NCBI GenBank assembly: GCA_934718155.1 | Contig: CAKUZF010000004.1 | Span: 29,107 to 93,106 of the forward strand | Direction: 5' to 3' | Origin: an uncultured Parabacteroides sp. | GTDB lineage: Bacteria > Bacteroidota > Bacteroidia > Bacteroidales > Tannerellaceae | DNA: 64,000 nucleotides | In this document: positions 8,161 through 17,449 of the stretch, piece by piece | How the letters are laid out: every line of letters starts with the position of its first letter | How positions within the stretch are numbered: position 1 is the stretch's first letter | The notes under the pieces: generated by a model | Told to the model about the DNA's origin: nothing | Database searches by the model: none | What the model saw: the letters and a program-made list of their open reading frames with translations, nothing else | Program-made: the position numbers and the translations under genes

Positions 8161-8166
8161 CATAAG

Positions 8167-8205
8167 AAAGGCGGTAGCGAGGGGTTGAACCCAGCTACCG
8201 CCTTT
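8167..8205. terminator. bidirectional terminator facing rpsA
   Basis: AAAGGCGGTAGC (8167-8178) pairs with GCTACCGCCTTT (8194-8205), flanked by TTTTCGTTTTT on the plus side. It lies 30 bases past the end of rpsA (minus strand) and can stop transcription from both sides. Confidence 0.8.
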
Positions 8206-8235
8206 TCGTTTTTATATCTAATCGCTAAAGAGTGA

Positions 8236-10017
8236 TTACTTGCCTGAGAGTTTCTCCTTCAAAGCAGCCAACTCCTCGATGTCGCCCAAGGTAGTCTTCT
8301 CTACCGGTGTGCTCATGATCGGAGCGTCCTCCTCCTTGCGGTTGTTGCGCTTGCTAGACTTCTCACGCTTCTGAGCTGACTTCTGCTCATCCTCGAATAC
8401 GCGGCTGTGAGAAAGGATGATGCGCTTAGCGTCCTTGTTGAACTCGATAACCTTGAACGGCAACTTCTCATCTACCTGAGCCTGTGAGCCATCCTCCTTA
8501 ACCAAGTGCTTCGGAGTTGCGAATCCCTCTACGCCGTAAGGCAAAGAAACAACTGCGCCCTTATCCAACACCTCGATGATTGTACCCTCGTGGATAGAAC
8601 CTACGGTGAAGATAGTCTCGAATACATCCCAAGGATTCTCCTCCAACTGCTTGTGGCCGAGACTCAAGCGGCGGTTCTCCTTGTCGATCTCCAGAACCTG
8701 AACATCGATGTCAGCACCAATCTGAGTGAACTCTGACGGGTGTTTGATCTTCTTCGTCCAAGAGAGGTCAGAGATGTGGATCAAACCATCAACACCCTCC
8801 TCGATCTCTACGAATACACCGAAGTTAGTGAAGTTGCGAACCTTCGCAGTGTGGCGAGAACCTACGGGGAAACGCTCCTCGATGTTCTCCCAAGGATCAG
8901 CCTTCAGCTGCTTGATGCCCAAAGACATCTTGCGCTCCTCGCGATCCAAGGTCAAGATAACTGCCTCAACCTCGTCGCCAACCTTCATGAAGTCCTGAGC
9001 GCTACGCAAGTGCTGAGTCCAAGACATCTCAGATACGTGGATCAAGCCCTCAACGCCCGGAGCGATCTCGATGAATGCACCATAGTCAGCCATAACGACT
9101 ACCTTACCCTTCACCTTGTCGCCAACCTTCAAGTTCGGATCCAAAGCGTCCCAAGGATGCGGAGTGAGCTGCTTCAAGCCCAAAGCGATACGCTTCTTCT
9201 CGTCGTCGAAGTCGAGGATAACCACGTTGATCTTCTGGTCGAGCTTAACGATCTCCTCAGGGTGAGACACACGACCCCAAGAAAGGTCGGTGATGTGGAT
9301 CAAACCATCTACGCCACCCAAGTCGATGAATACACCGTAAGAAGTGATGTTCTTAACGGTACCCTCCAAGATCTGGCCCTTCTCCAGCTTAGAGATGATA
9401 TCTTTCTTCTGCTGCTCCAACTCAGCCTCGATAAGAGCCTTGTGAGAAACAACAACATTCTTGAATTCCTGATTGATCTTGACGATCTTGAACTCCATCG
9501 TCTTACCAACGAATACATCGTAGTCGCGGATCGGCTTAACATCGATCTGAGAACCGGGCAAGAATGCCTCGATACCAAATACATCGACAATCATACCACC
9601 CTTCGTGCGGCACTTGATGTAACCCTTGATTACCTCATCGTTCTCCAAAGCCTCGTTTACGCGATCCCAAGAACGAGTAGCACGTGCTTTCTTGTGAGAC
9701 AGGATCAACTGACCCTTCTTATCCTCCTGGCTCTCAATGTAAACCTCTACCTGATCGCCAATCTTCAGGTCCGGATTGTAACGGAACTCTGACATAGGAA
9801 CAACGCCGTCAGACTTGAAGCCAATGTTGACTACAACCTCACGCTTGTTCATTGCGGTAACGGTACCCATAACCACCTCTTTGTCCTTAACGGTGTTCAA
9901 GGTCTCGTCATACATTTTCACAAGGTCTTCCTTGCTAACCTCTGTACAAGAATCGCCATTCTCGTAAGAGTCCCAGTTGAAATCCTCAACCGGCTGGATG
10001 TTCTTTAAATTCTCCAT
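8236..10017 (-). CDS. rpsA: 30S ribosomal protein S1
   Basis: Holds mRNA on the 30S subunit during initiation. The 593 residues contain six S1 (OB-fold) domains, near residues 45-115, 130-200, 215-285, 300-375, 390-460 and 475-545; domains 3-5 share the GVFI/GAFI motif and the block GLIHISDLSW or close variants. Bacteroidetes lack a strong Shine-Dalgarno dependence, so S1 is expected to matter a great deal here. The C-terminal tail is Lys/Glu-rich. Codon use is that of a highly expressed gene. A strong -7 box lies 75 bases upstream, and an intrinsic terminator lies beyond the stop, so it is probably monocistronic. Confidence 0.98.
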   Translation of the reverse strand: MENLKNIQPVEDFNWDSYENGDSCTEVSKEDLVKMYDETLNTVKDKEVVMGTVTAMNKREVVVNIGFKSDGVVPMSEFRYNPDLKIGDQVEVYIESQEDKKGQLILSHKKARATRSWDRVNEALENDEVIKGYIKCRTKGGMIVDVFGIEAFLPGSQIDVKPIRDYDVFVGKTMEFKIVKINQEFKNVVVSHKALIEAELEQQKKDIISKLEKGQILEGTVKNITSYGVFIDLGGVDGLIHITDLSWGRVSHPEEIVKLDQKINVVILDFDDEKKRIALGLKQLTPHPWDALDPNLKVGDKVKGKVVVMADYGAFIEIAPGVEGLIHVSEMSWTQHLRSAQDFMKVGDEVEAVILTLDREERKMSLGIKQLKADPWENIEERFPVGSRHTAKVRNFTNFGVFVEIEEGVDGLIHISDLSWTKKIKHPSEFTQIGADIDVQVLEIDKENRRLSLGHKQLEENPWDVFETIFTVGSIHEGTIIEVLDKGAVVSLPYGVEGFATPKHLVKEDGSQAQVDEKLPFKVIEFNKDAKRIILSHSRVFEDEQKSAQKREKSSKRNNRKEEDAPIMSTPVEKTTLGDIEELAALKEKLSGK

Positions 10018-10091
10018 TCTTAAATTATTAATACTTAGTTCGTTTTAATTAGTAAGTTAGACATTATATTGTCATCTCTCAAAAATCGCCG

Positions 10092-10099
10092 CAAAGGTA
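10092..10099 (-). promoter_or_regulatory. -7 element of the rpsA promoter
   Basis: On the minus strand the sequence reads TAccTTTG followed by CGG, a perfect TAnnTTTG box, 75 bases upstream of the rpsA start. No clear -33 box is seen at 18-21 bases. Confidence 0.65.
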
Positions 10100-10125
10100 A
10101 ACAAAATAATTGATACTAACCTCTT

Positions 10126-12318
10126 TTACCTGATGAAAAGCAACTCGCGATATTTCGGAAGTGGCCACATCTGATTATCCACCATCAGCTCCAAGTCGTC
10201 GATGTGGCAACGGATCGCATCCAAATAGGGCGCAACCGTGTCGTGGTAGGCGATTGCTCGCTCACGCATATCGGCCAGGTGGTTGGCTCGCTTGCGTGCC
10301 TCCACCATCTCGTCAACCATCTTTGTCACCGCACAGATATGCGATGCGATCTTACGCACCAAACGGCGAGGCTCCTCGGCCATATCGGCAAAATCCGCCT
10401 CATCGCCAAAGGTTTGCTTCAGCTTGACCACGTTCTCTAGCAACAGGCTCTGATAGCGCACAGCCACCGGAATGATATGATTCAACGACAGGTCGCCCAA
10501 CACACGGGCCTCGATCTGCACCTTCTTGATATAGACCTCCCACTTCACCTCGTTGCGTGCCTCCAGCTCCTTGCGGGTAAGCACACCCATTGAGGTGAAC
10601 AGTTCGATGGTCTGCGGCCAGAGATAGGCGTCGTATTGCAAGGGGACGCTGTTCTGGCAGTCCAGTCCACGGCGAGCCGCCTCGGCTCTCCACTCGTCGG
10701 AATAGCCATTGCCATCGAAACGGATGGGCTTGGAGGTCTTGATATACGACTTCAGCACCTCAAAGATCGCCACCTCTTTGTTCTTGCCAGCAGCTCGCAG
10801 CGCCTCGACATCCTTCTTAAACTGCACCAACTGATAGGCCACGGCGGTGTTGAGCACCAGCATGGCTGAGCCACAGTTGACCGATGAGCCCGGCGCACGG
10901 AACTCAAAACGATTACCAGTGAAAGCGAAAGGCGACGTGCGATTTCGGTCGGTATTGTCGAGCAACAGCTCAGGGATCTGACCGAAGCCCAAGCGCAAGC
11001 CCTTCTTATCATCGACCACAATGGCATCCTCGATGGAACTATTCTCGAACTTATCCAGAATCTCGCCAATCTGCGTGCCCAAGAAAGAGGAGATGATCGC
11101 GGGGGGCGCCTCATTGGCTCCCAGTCGATGCGCGTTCGTGGCCGAAGCGATGCTGGCCTTCAAAAGGGCATTGTGGCGATAGACCGCCATGATCGCATTT
11201 ACCACAAAGGTGATGAAGCGAAGGTTGTCTTCGCGGCTCTTTCCCGGGGAGAAGAGGTTGACACCCGTGTCGGTTCCCATCGACCAGTTGCAATGCTTGC
11301 CCGATCCGTTCACGCCCTTGAAGGGTTTCTCATGCAGCAGCACACGGAAATTGTGGCGGCGAGAGACGCGCTTCATGAGCGACATCAACAGCTGGTTGTG
11401 GTCGTTGGCCAAGTTGCACTCCTCGTAGATCGGAGCCAGCTCGAACTGATTAGGCGCCGCCTCGTTATGGCGGGTCTTCACAGGGATGCCCAGCTTGTAG
11501 CACTCACGCTCCAAGTCTTTCATGAACTCCTGCACGCGAGAGGGGATGGCACCAAAATAATGGTCGTCGAGCTGCTGATTCTTTGCGCTCTCGTGGCCCA
11601 GCAACGTACGCTCCGTCAGCGAAAGGTCAGGACGGGCGGCATAGAGCGCCTCGTCGACAAGGAAATACTCCTGCTCCCAGCCGAGGAAGGTGGTAATCTT
11701 GTTGACATTCGGATCGAAATATTTATAAACCTCCTTCGCCGCTTGGCCCAGAGCCTCGATAGAACGAATCAACGGCGTCTTATAGTCGAGCGCCTCACCC
11801 GTATAGGCGATGAAAACGGTCGGGATACAAAGCGTATCGTCGACGACAAAGGCCGGCGAAGAGGGATCCCAAGCGGAATAGCCACGCGCCTCGAAGGTGT
11901 TGCGCAAGCCGCCATTGGGGAAGCTGGAGGCGTCCGGCTCCTGCTGCACAAGCAGCTTGCCGCTAAACTCCTCGATCATGCCGCCATTGCCATCATGTTC
12001 CACAAAGGCATCATGCTTCTCGGCTGTTCCATCGGTCAACGGTTGGAACCAATGGGTGTAATGCGTAACGCCCTTTTCCAAAGCCCACATGCGCATACCT
12101 GCGGCGACCAAGTTGGCCACCTCGCGGTCGATGGGAACGCCATTGTCGATGGCGTAGGTAAGAGCCTTATAGGTTTCCTTGGAGAGGTACTTCTGCATCG
12201 CCTTGCGATTGAAGACATTCTCTCCGAAATACTCGGATACTTTTTGCGTGGGAATGATCGCCTCCACAGCCTTACGGTTGGAGGCTTTCTCAACAGCGTT
12301 GAAGCGTGAGTTTGACAT
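10126..12318 (-). CDS. glnN: glutamine synthetase, type III
   Basis: Makes glutamine from glutamate, ammonia and ATP. At 730 residues it matches the GSIII class (about 720-730 residues, dodecameric) typical of Bacteroidetes, not the shorter GSI or GSII. Visible blocks are NGSGKHCNWSMGTDTG and HNEAAPNQFELAP in the active site, NRTSPFAFTGNRFEFRAPG with the substrate/ATP-binding Arg, and the C-terminal helical domain unique to GSIII. A longer reading frame from 12354 would add 12 residues rich in His and Lys; ATG 12318 (MSNSRFNAVEKASNRK) matches the family start and leaves room for the promoter. It is transcribed alone towards rpsA. Confidence 0.97.
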   Translation of the reverse strand: MSNSRFNAVEKASNRKAVEAIIPTQKVSEYFGENVFNRKAMQKYLSKETYKALTYAIDNGVPIDREVANLVAAGMRMWALEKGVTHYTHWFQPLTDGTAEKHDAFVEHDGNGGMIEEFSGKLLVQQEPDASSFPNGGLRNTFEARGYSAWDPSSPAFVVDDTLCIPTVFIAYTGEALDYKTPLIRSIEALGQAAKEVYKYFDPNVNKITTFLGWEQEYFLVDEALYAARPDLSLTERTLLGHESAKNQQLDDHYFGAIPSRVQEFMKDLERECYKLGIPVKTRHNEAAPNQFELAPIYEECNLANDHNQLLMSLMKRVSRRHNFRVLLHEKPFKGVNGSGKHCNWSMGTDTGVNLFSPGKSREDNLRFITFVVNAIMAVYRHNALLKASIASATNAHRLGANEAPPAIISSFLGTQIGEILDKFENSSIEDAIVVDDKKGLRLGFGQIPELLLDNTDRNRTSPFAFTGNRFEFRAPGSSVNCGSAMLVLNTAVAYQLVQFKKDVEALRAAGKNKEVAIFEVLKSYIKTSKPIRFDGNGYSDEWRAEAARRGLDCQNSVPLQYDAYLWPQTIELFTSMGVLTRKELEARNEVKWEVYIKKVQIEARVLGDLSLNHIIPVAVRYQSLLLENVVKLKQTFGDEADFADMAEEPRRLVRKIASHICAVTKMVDEMVEARKRANHLADMRERAIAYHDTVAPYLDAIRCHIDDLELMVDNQMWPLPKYRELLFIR

Positions 12319-12351
12319 ATTTTCTTTTTGTTTAATGATTGTGTGTGCGTG

Positions 12352-12359
12352 CAAAGTTA
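12352..12359 (-). promoter_or_regulatory. -7 element of the glnN promoter
   Basis: The minus strand reads TAacTTTG followed by C, 34 bases upstream of the chosen start. A TTTG lies 24 bases further upstream, slightly beyond usual spacing. The position supports ATG 12318. Confidence 0.65.
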
Positions 12360-12397
12360 GGCAGCTTTGAGAAACCGACGATACAAACCAAGCTTTT

Positions 12398-14539
12398 TTA
12401 ACGCACTAATTTCAACTCGTCGATCAATCGGGGGCAATGTCCCCACTTCTCGATCATAAACAAGACGAAACGGATATCGACAGCGATGCAGCGTTGCAGC
12501 TCTGGCTCAAAGGCGATGTCGCCACTCATGGCTTCCCAATTGCCGTCGAAGGCGAGGCCGATCAGACGAGCCTGCTTGTCGAAGACAGGGCTACCCGAGT
12601 TGCCGCCCGTAATGTCGTTGTTGGTCAAGAAACAAAGCTGAAGGTCGCCCTTGGCATTGGCATACGATCCGAAATCACGGCCGCGCATCAGGTCTAAGAT
12701 TTCCGGCTGCACGTCGAACTCTTCGTTCTCGGGGTCGGCTTTCTCCAAGATGCCCTTCTCGGTGGTGAAATAGTCATACCAAGCCGCATCGTAAGGGCGA
12801 TAGCCGCCAATCTTGCCATAACTGAGGCGCAGGGTGTGATTCGCATCCGCATAGAAAGAGCGGTCGGGATACATCTCGCGCAACGCCTGGAAGTAGAGAC
12901 GATCTCCCTTAAGCACCTGGTAGGAGGGTTCGGCCACTTGATGCTGCAGGTCGTAGAGCGCCAATGTCACCGAAAGGCTCAACACTGCGGCGGGGTCTTT
13001 CATGAACTTGCCATAGGCCTTCTTGTCGTAAAGCATTTGCTCCACCTTCGCGTAATCCAGCAGGCAGGTCTTCTTGAAAAGGTCGGCCGCATAACGGGCA
13101 TAATCCCCTTTGTATTTCTTGTCAATCTGCGCATAGCAATCGGGCAGGTAGGCGCTCGGCACACGCTGCTTCACCAGCTGCAGCATAGCAGCCAGCACAC
13201 GCTGATCGAGTTGCGCCTCATAGTTTTTGAAAAAGGGCTTCACTTTGTCTTGCAGGAAGATGGCCTTCTCTTCGGCTGTTGAGCCTTTCGTGTCGAAGTT
13301 TTGCAACATGCGAGCCAAGCGCAAGATCTCCGCGCCCGACATAAAAGCCTCGATAAGGTAAGTCTGCGCCTCCATCTGCTTGTTGGTCGCCGTATAGCCT
13401 CGCTCCAACCAGTGGAGCACCTCGCCATACCGCGTCATGCGCGCTTGATCTTTAGCCATCCAATCGGCAAACGCCAACTCCTCAGCCTGCTTGCGGGCGA
13501 TGACACCCAAACGGGTCAAGCCTTTGTTCATGCCAATGGCGTTCTTCCAGTAGTTGGAGCTACCTGCATATTTCGAGGCGTACTTGATGCGTACAGCGTC
13601 GCTGGCCTGCATGGCCTCTTTCCAAAGCGCCTGCTTCACGCCACGCACCTCAATGGTAGGCTTATTGTCATACTCCATCATCTGGCGCACACCCCAAGAA
13701 CACAAATAACGCTCAGTGCTGCCCGGATAGCCCATTGTCATGGCGTAATCGCCCTCGGCATAGCCCTGTAAAGAGACCTCGGCCACATAGCGGGGATGGT
13801 AGGGCTTGTTGTCGGCCGCATATTCGGCCGGTTTATTCTCCGCATTGGCATACACACGGAACACGGAGAAGTCGCAGGTATGGCGCGGCCACATCCAATT
13901 GTCGGTATCTCCACCGAACTTACCCATTGAGCTGGGAGGAGCGAAGGCCATACGCACATCACGGAAGACGTCGTAGACCAACAAGTAGTATTTGTTGTAA
14001 TTATAGAAAGGCAACACCTCGGCCTGCACAAACGCATTTGTCTCGACAGAATCGCAAAGCGCCTGGCCCAGCGAGTCGGCTGTCATCAATCGAGTGTATT
14101 CGTCCTCGATCTGAGCCAACTGGCTGTTCAGACGCTCGCTGACATCCACCGTTTCGCGCAAATAGCACACAGTCAGTCCCGGCACGGGCAACTCCTCCGC
14201 CTGGCTTTGGGCCACGAATCCGTTTTTCAAGTAGTCGTGCTCCACGCTGCTCAGCTGCTGTATGGCACTGTAGCCGCAATGGTGGTTGGTGAAGAGCAAA
14301 CCTTGCTCCGAGACGGAGATACCCGTACATCCTCCGCCAAAGATCACCACCGCATCCGACAGGCTCGCCTGCGTGTCGCTCGACAAAATCTCCATCGGAC
14401 GCAGGAAACCCAGCTCCTGAATGCGCGCTCTATTTTGTTTGTTCAATTCCTTTAAGACCCACATGCCTTCATCTGCCCACAGGGGGAGAACCGCCCACAG
14501 GCAGATCAGGGCCATCCATACGTTTCTTTGTTTTCTCAT
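12398..14539 (-). CDS. S46-family dipeptidyl-peptidase, DPP7-like
   Basis: A 713-residue periplasmic serine exopeptidase that releases dipeptides from peptide N-termini, used by asaccharolytic and proteolytic Bacteroidetes for amino-acid nutrition. Residues 1-22 are a signal peptide. TNHHCGY (residues 84-90) holds the catalytic His, and TGGNSGSPVF the catalytic Ser648. Eighteen residues after that Ser is Gly666 (LAFDGNW); the corresponding residue is Gly in DPP7 and Arg in DPP11, so cleavage after hydrophobic rather than acidic residues is predicted. A longer frame from 14626 adds 29 residues that overlap the preceding gene and precede the signal peptide, so ATG 14539 is chosen. It is last in a minus-strand run after a DUF389 gene (35-base gap). 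Confidence 0.95.
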   Translation of the reverse strand: MRKQRNVWMALICLWAVLPLWADEGMWVLKELNKQNRARIQELGFLRPMEILSSDTQASLSDAVVIFGGGCTGISVSEQGLLFTNHHCGYSAIQQLSSVEHDYLKNGFVAQSQAEELPVPGLTVCYLRETVDVSERLNSQLAQIEDEYTRLMTADSLGQALCDSVETNAFVQAEVLPFYNYNKYYLLVYDVFRDVRMAFAPPSSMGKFGGDTDNWMWPRHTCDFSVFRVYANAENKPAEYAADNKPYHPRYVAEVSLQGYAEGDYAMTMGYPGSTERYLCSWGVRQMMEYDNKPTIEVRGVKQALWKEAMQASDAVRIKYASKYAGSSNYWKNAIGMNKGLTRLGVIARKQAEELAFADWMAKDQARMTRYGEVLHWLERGYTATNKQMEAQTYLIEAFMSGAEILRLARMLQNFDTKGSTAEEKAIFLQDKVKPFFKNYEAQLDQRVLAAMLQLVKQRVPSAYLPDCYAQIDKKYKGDYARYAADLFKKTCLLDYAKVEQMLYDKKAYGKFMKDPAAVLSLSVTLALYDLQHQVAEPSYQVLKGDRLYFQALREMYPDRSFYADANHTLRLSYGKIGGYRPYDAAWYDYFTTEKGILEKADPENEEFDVQPEILDLMRGRDFGSYANAKGDLQLCFLTNNDITGGNSGSPVFDKQARLIGLAFDGNWEAMSGDIAFEPELQRCIAVDIRFVLFMIEKWGHCPRLIDELKLVR

Positions 14540-14574
14540 TTTTATATGTACATTATTATAATAGGTATATCCTC

Positions 14575-15933
14575 TTATTCGATGATCAGTTTGATGCGTT
14601 CTTGCGCCATGCGGGCTTGCAGCCATTCGAGCATCTTAGTGCGCTCAGCTGGTTTCATAGATGTCTTACTCTTGAGATAGACCAGCATCACCGTGTCGGG
14701 CTTAGCCTGCGCCGCACTCATTAGTATCGTGTGTGCGCAAGAGGCCTGCTCCACATAGGGGAAGAGCACCTTCATCTCGGGCATCAAGGCCGCCGCCATT
14801 TTGTTGTCGCTCTCATAGCGCTCCACCTCTTTGCGCAAGGAGTCGATCTGGAGGGTTTGCGCACGAAGCAGCTCCTCGCTGTTCTTATAGAGATCTTGCA
14901 TCAAGAGACTCTTCAGCTCATTGATGTCGGTAGCCTCCTGGCCGAATCCCTGCTGCACAACCAGCTTCACCTGCTCCAGTCCATATTTCTTCAGCTTCCG
15001 GCGAGCGTTGTCGATCATCTCCTCTGGCACCGTTTCGCCAATCAGCACCACCTTCACCTCTTTCTTATCGCGGGTGTTGGTCACAGTGCGATTGAGGATC
15101 TGCGTATTGGGGAAGTTCAGCTCCTCGGCCACGAACGCATGCACTTGGGTCTTGAAATAACTCTTGCGAATCAAGTTATAGCTGATGAAAATACTCGGCA
15201 CGATGGTGAAAAAGACAATCAGTCCGACGTAGCGCTTCACGGTCTTCTCTCGCTGCTTATCGAGGAACACCTTCTTCGGGTATTTCAGCAGGCGCACGAT
15301 CAAATAGGTGGCCAAGCAGATAAACACCGAGTTGATGAAAAACAGGTAGAACGCTCCGAAGAAATAGTACAGGTTGCCGCTTGCCAAACCAAAGCCCGCA
15401 GTACACAGCGGAGGCATCAAGGCTGTAGCGATCGCTACACCGGGTATCACGTTTCCCTTGTTCTTCGTCGAGCTGGCCACAATACCGGCCAGGCCACCGA
15501 AGAAGGCAATCAGCACGTCATAGACAGTGGGTTGTGTGCGCGCCAGCAACTCGCTCTGGGCCTCGCTCAAGGGGGAGATCAGGAAGTAGATCGTAGAGGT
15601 GATCACGCTGAAGAGTGCCGCCGTAGCCAAGTTGCGCACCGAGCGTTTGATCAGCTCAAAGTCGGAGATGCCCAATCCCAAGCCAAATCCCATGATAGGG
15701 CCCATCAAGGGGGAAATCAACATCGCGCCAATGATCACGGCGGTCGAGTTGGTGTTCAGACCCAATGAGGCGATAAAAGTAGCAAAAATCAAGACCCAAA
15801 GGTTTGTACCTTTGAACTCCACGCCACGGCGTATGGATTCCATTGTTTCCTGCTCGTCCTCTTTCTCCTGGCGCACGTCGAAGTTTCGCACGAAAAAGGC
15901 CTTAATCTGCTGGTGTAATAACGTCTTTTCCAT
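14575..15933 (-). CDS. DUF389 / TIGR00341 family membrane protein
   Basis: A 452-residue inner-membrane protein. After a polar N-terminus of about 45 residues come six to seven membrane segments (about 47-265) with family blocks AVIIGAMLISPLMGPIMGFG and VAIATALMPPLCTAGFG, Gly/Pro-rich helices typical of DUF389. The C-terminal 190 residues are soluble and largely helical (KTVTNTR, EQVKLVVQQGFG, then a probable coiled coil near 340-375). No biochemical role is established for the family; a channel or transporter function is only a guess. It lies 20 bases after the flippase gene and 35 before the S46 peptidase, within a probable four-gene run starting at ruvB. Confidence 0.85.
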   Translation of the reverse strand: MEKTLLHQQIKAFFVRNFDVRQEKEDEQETMESIRRGVEFKGTNLWVLIFATFIASLGLNTNSTAVIIGAMLISPLMGPIMGFGLGLGISDFELIKRSVRNLATAALFSVITSTIYFLISPLSEAQSELLARTQPTVYDVLIAFFGGLAGIVASSTKNKGNVIPGVAIATALMPPLCTAGFGLASGNLYYFFGAFYLFFINSVFICLATYLIVRLLKYPKKVFLDKQREKTVKRYVGLIVFFTIVPSIFISYNLIRKSYFKTQVHAFVAEELNFPNTQILNRTVTNTRDKKEVKVVLIGETVPEEMIDNARRKLKKYGLEQVKLVVQQGFGQEATDINELKSLLMQDLYKNSEELLRAQTLQIDSLRKEVERYESDNKMAAALMPEMKVLFPYVEQASCAHTILMSAAQAKPDTVMLVYLKSKTSMKPAERTKMLEWLQARMAQERIKLIIE

Positions 15934-15953
15934 AGTTGTATTTCTTGTTTTAC

Positions 15954-17426
15954 TTATCGAAAATAGGTTTTTAAATCTCGTTTAATCATAAATGCGGCAA
16001 ACACACCCAACAGCAGGGTGCGATAGGCCAAACGCCACCCCAATTGCTCAATAGGCAGATACATGCCCGCCACATAGAGCAACGCCGCCAACGCCGTATA
16101 GACAGCGGCCGTGCGCAAATCGTAAGCAATTGGATATTTGCGCTGCCCCATGAAATAGGAAAGCACCATCATCAGGAGGTTGCAGCAAAACGAGGCCCAT
16201 GCGCAGGCCATGTAGCCGTAGGTGGAGCCAAACAACAAGATGATCGAGACCGTGGCCGCACAGCCTATCGTCGAGAAGTAGGCTCCCCAGCGGGTCTCGT
16301 CGATCAGTTTATACCATAAGGAGAGGTTGAAGTAGATGCCGAAGAACAGCTCGCCCAGCATCACGATCGGCACAACCCGCAGACCCGGATAGTAGGCCGG
16401 GCCGACGAAGAACTTCAATATATCTATATAGAACATCACACCCAGGAAAATAAAGAGGGCGAAGATGATGAAATACTTCATCGCCTCGGCATAGGCCACC
16501 TTGTTGTCGTCGCTCTTGTTGCGAGCGAAGATAAAGGGCTCATAAGCGTAGCGGAATGCCTGCGTGAACATCACCATCACGACCGCAATCTTGAAGCAGG
16601 CACCATAGATGCCCAGCTGCTCATTCGCATAGGCCTTGTCGGCATAAAGAAAGGGAAACAGAATCTTGTCGGCCGTCTGGTTGAAGATGCCCGCAATGCC
16701 CAACAGCAAGATCGGGAAGGAATAGCGCAAAATCTGGCGCAACACCTCGGGATTGCGCTTCGCACGCAAGCCGGGAAGGATGTCGGGCAATAGACAGAGC
16801 AACGTGAACAGCGTAGTGAACACATTGGCCACAAAAACATAACCCACGCCATAGCCCGGCGTGTAGAACCAATCTACAGCCGCCGGATAGTGGCTTTGCA
16901 GCCACGGGCAGACCAACAGGAAAAAGATGTTCAAGAAGATGTTCAAGAAGATGTTGAGCAGCTTGATGCCCGCAAAACGCCACGCCTTGCCCCGATAGCG
17001 CAAATAGGCGAACGGGATGCAGCAAAAGGCATCAACCGCCACAATCCCCGCCATCATACCTATGAACTCCGGATGATCGGCATAGCCCATCGCCTGGCTG
17101 ATCCAAGGCAGCAGGGCGAAAACGCCCAACGAGAACAGGGTCGAAGTGCCCAGCAGGCAATAGAGCACCGAGGCATAAACCCGCATAGGCTCCTGTTCCT
17201 CCTTCTTGTTAATAAACCGGAAGAAACCCGTCTCCATGCCGTAGGTGAGCAACACCAGCAGCAGGGCCGTCCAGCCATACAGGTTGGTGACAATGCCATA
17301 ATCGCCCGTACCTGCCAACACACGGGTGTACATAGGCACCAGCATCCAATTCAAGAACCTACCTATAATACTACTCAATCCATAAACGGCGGTCTCTTTC
17401 GCCAGCCGCTTCATTCCTCCTGCCAT
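15954..17426 (-). CDS. oligosaccharide flippase family protein (MOP superfamily)
   Basis: A 490-residue protein with about 14 hydrophobic segments and no large soluble domain, of the polysaccharide-export/Wzx branch of the MOP superfamily, which moves lipid-linked sugars across the inner membrane. The opening AKETAVYGLSSIIGRFLNW with VPMYTRVL is the usual first-helix block, and FNQTADKILFPFL near residue 250 is the mid-protein motif. No glycosyltransferases are adjacent, so the substrate is unknown. A second start four codons later (17414) is equally possible. It lies 23 bases downstream of ruvB and 20 upstream of the DUF389 gene. Confidence 0.88.
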   Translation of the reverse strand: MAGGMKRLAKETAVYGLSSIIGRFLNWMLVPMYTRVLAGTGDYGIVTNLYGWTALLLVLLTYGMETGFFRFINKKEEQEPMRVYASVLYCLLGTSTLFSLGVFALLPWISQAMGYADHPEFIGMMAGIVAVDAFCCIPFAYLRYRGKAWRFAGIKLLNIFLNIFLNIFFLLVCPWLQSHYPAAVDWFYTPGYGVGYVFVANVFTTLFTLLCLLPDILPGLRAKRNPEVLRQILRYSFPILLLGIAGIFNQTADKILFPFLYADKAYANEQLGIYGACFKIAVVMVMFTQAFRYAYEPFIFARNKSDDNKVAYAEAMKYFIIFALFIFLGVMFYIDILKFFVGPAYYPGLRVVPIVMLGELFFGIYFNLSLWYKLIDETRWGAYFSTIGCAATVSIILLFGSTYGYMACAWASFCCNLLMMVLSYFMGQRKYPIAYDLRTAAVYTALAALLYVAGMYLPIEQLGWRLAYRTLLLGVFAAFMIKRDLKTYFR

Positions 17427-17449
17427 TCTTCGTTCATTCTTTGATTAAG

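Noticed and set aside
8740..9792. 350-residue plus-strand open frame with apparent repeats
   Set aside because: Its repeats are the S1-domain repeats of rpsA read on the wrong strand.
11128..12309. 393-residue plus-strand open frame
   Set aside because: Antisense of glutamine synthetase III, which is fully conserved.
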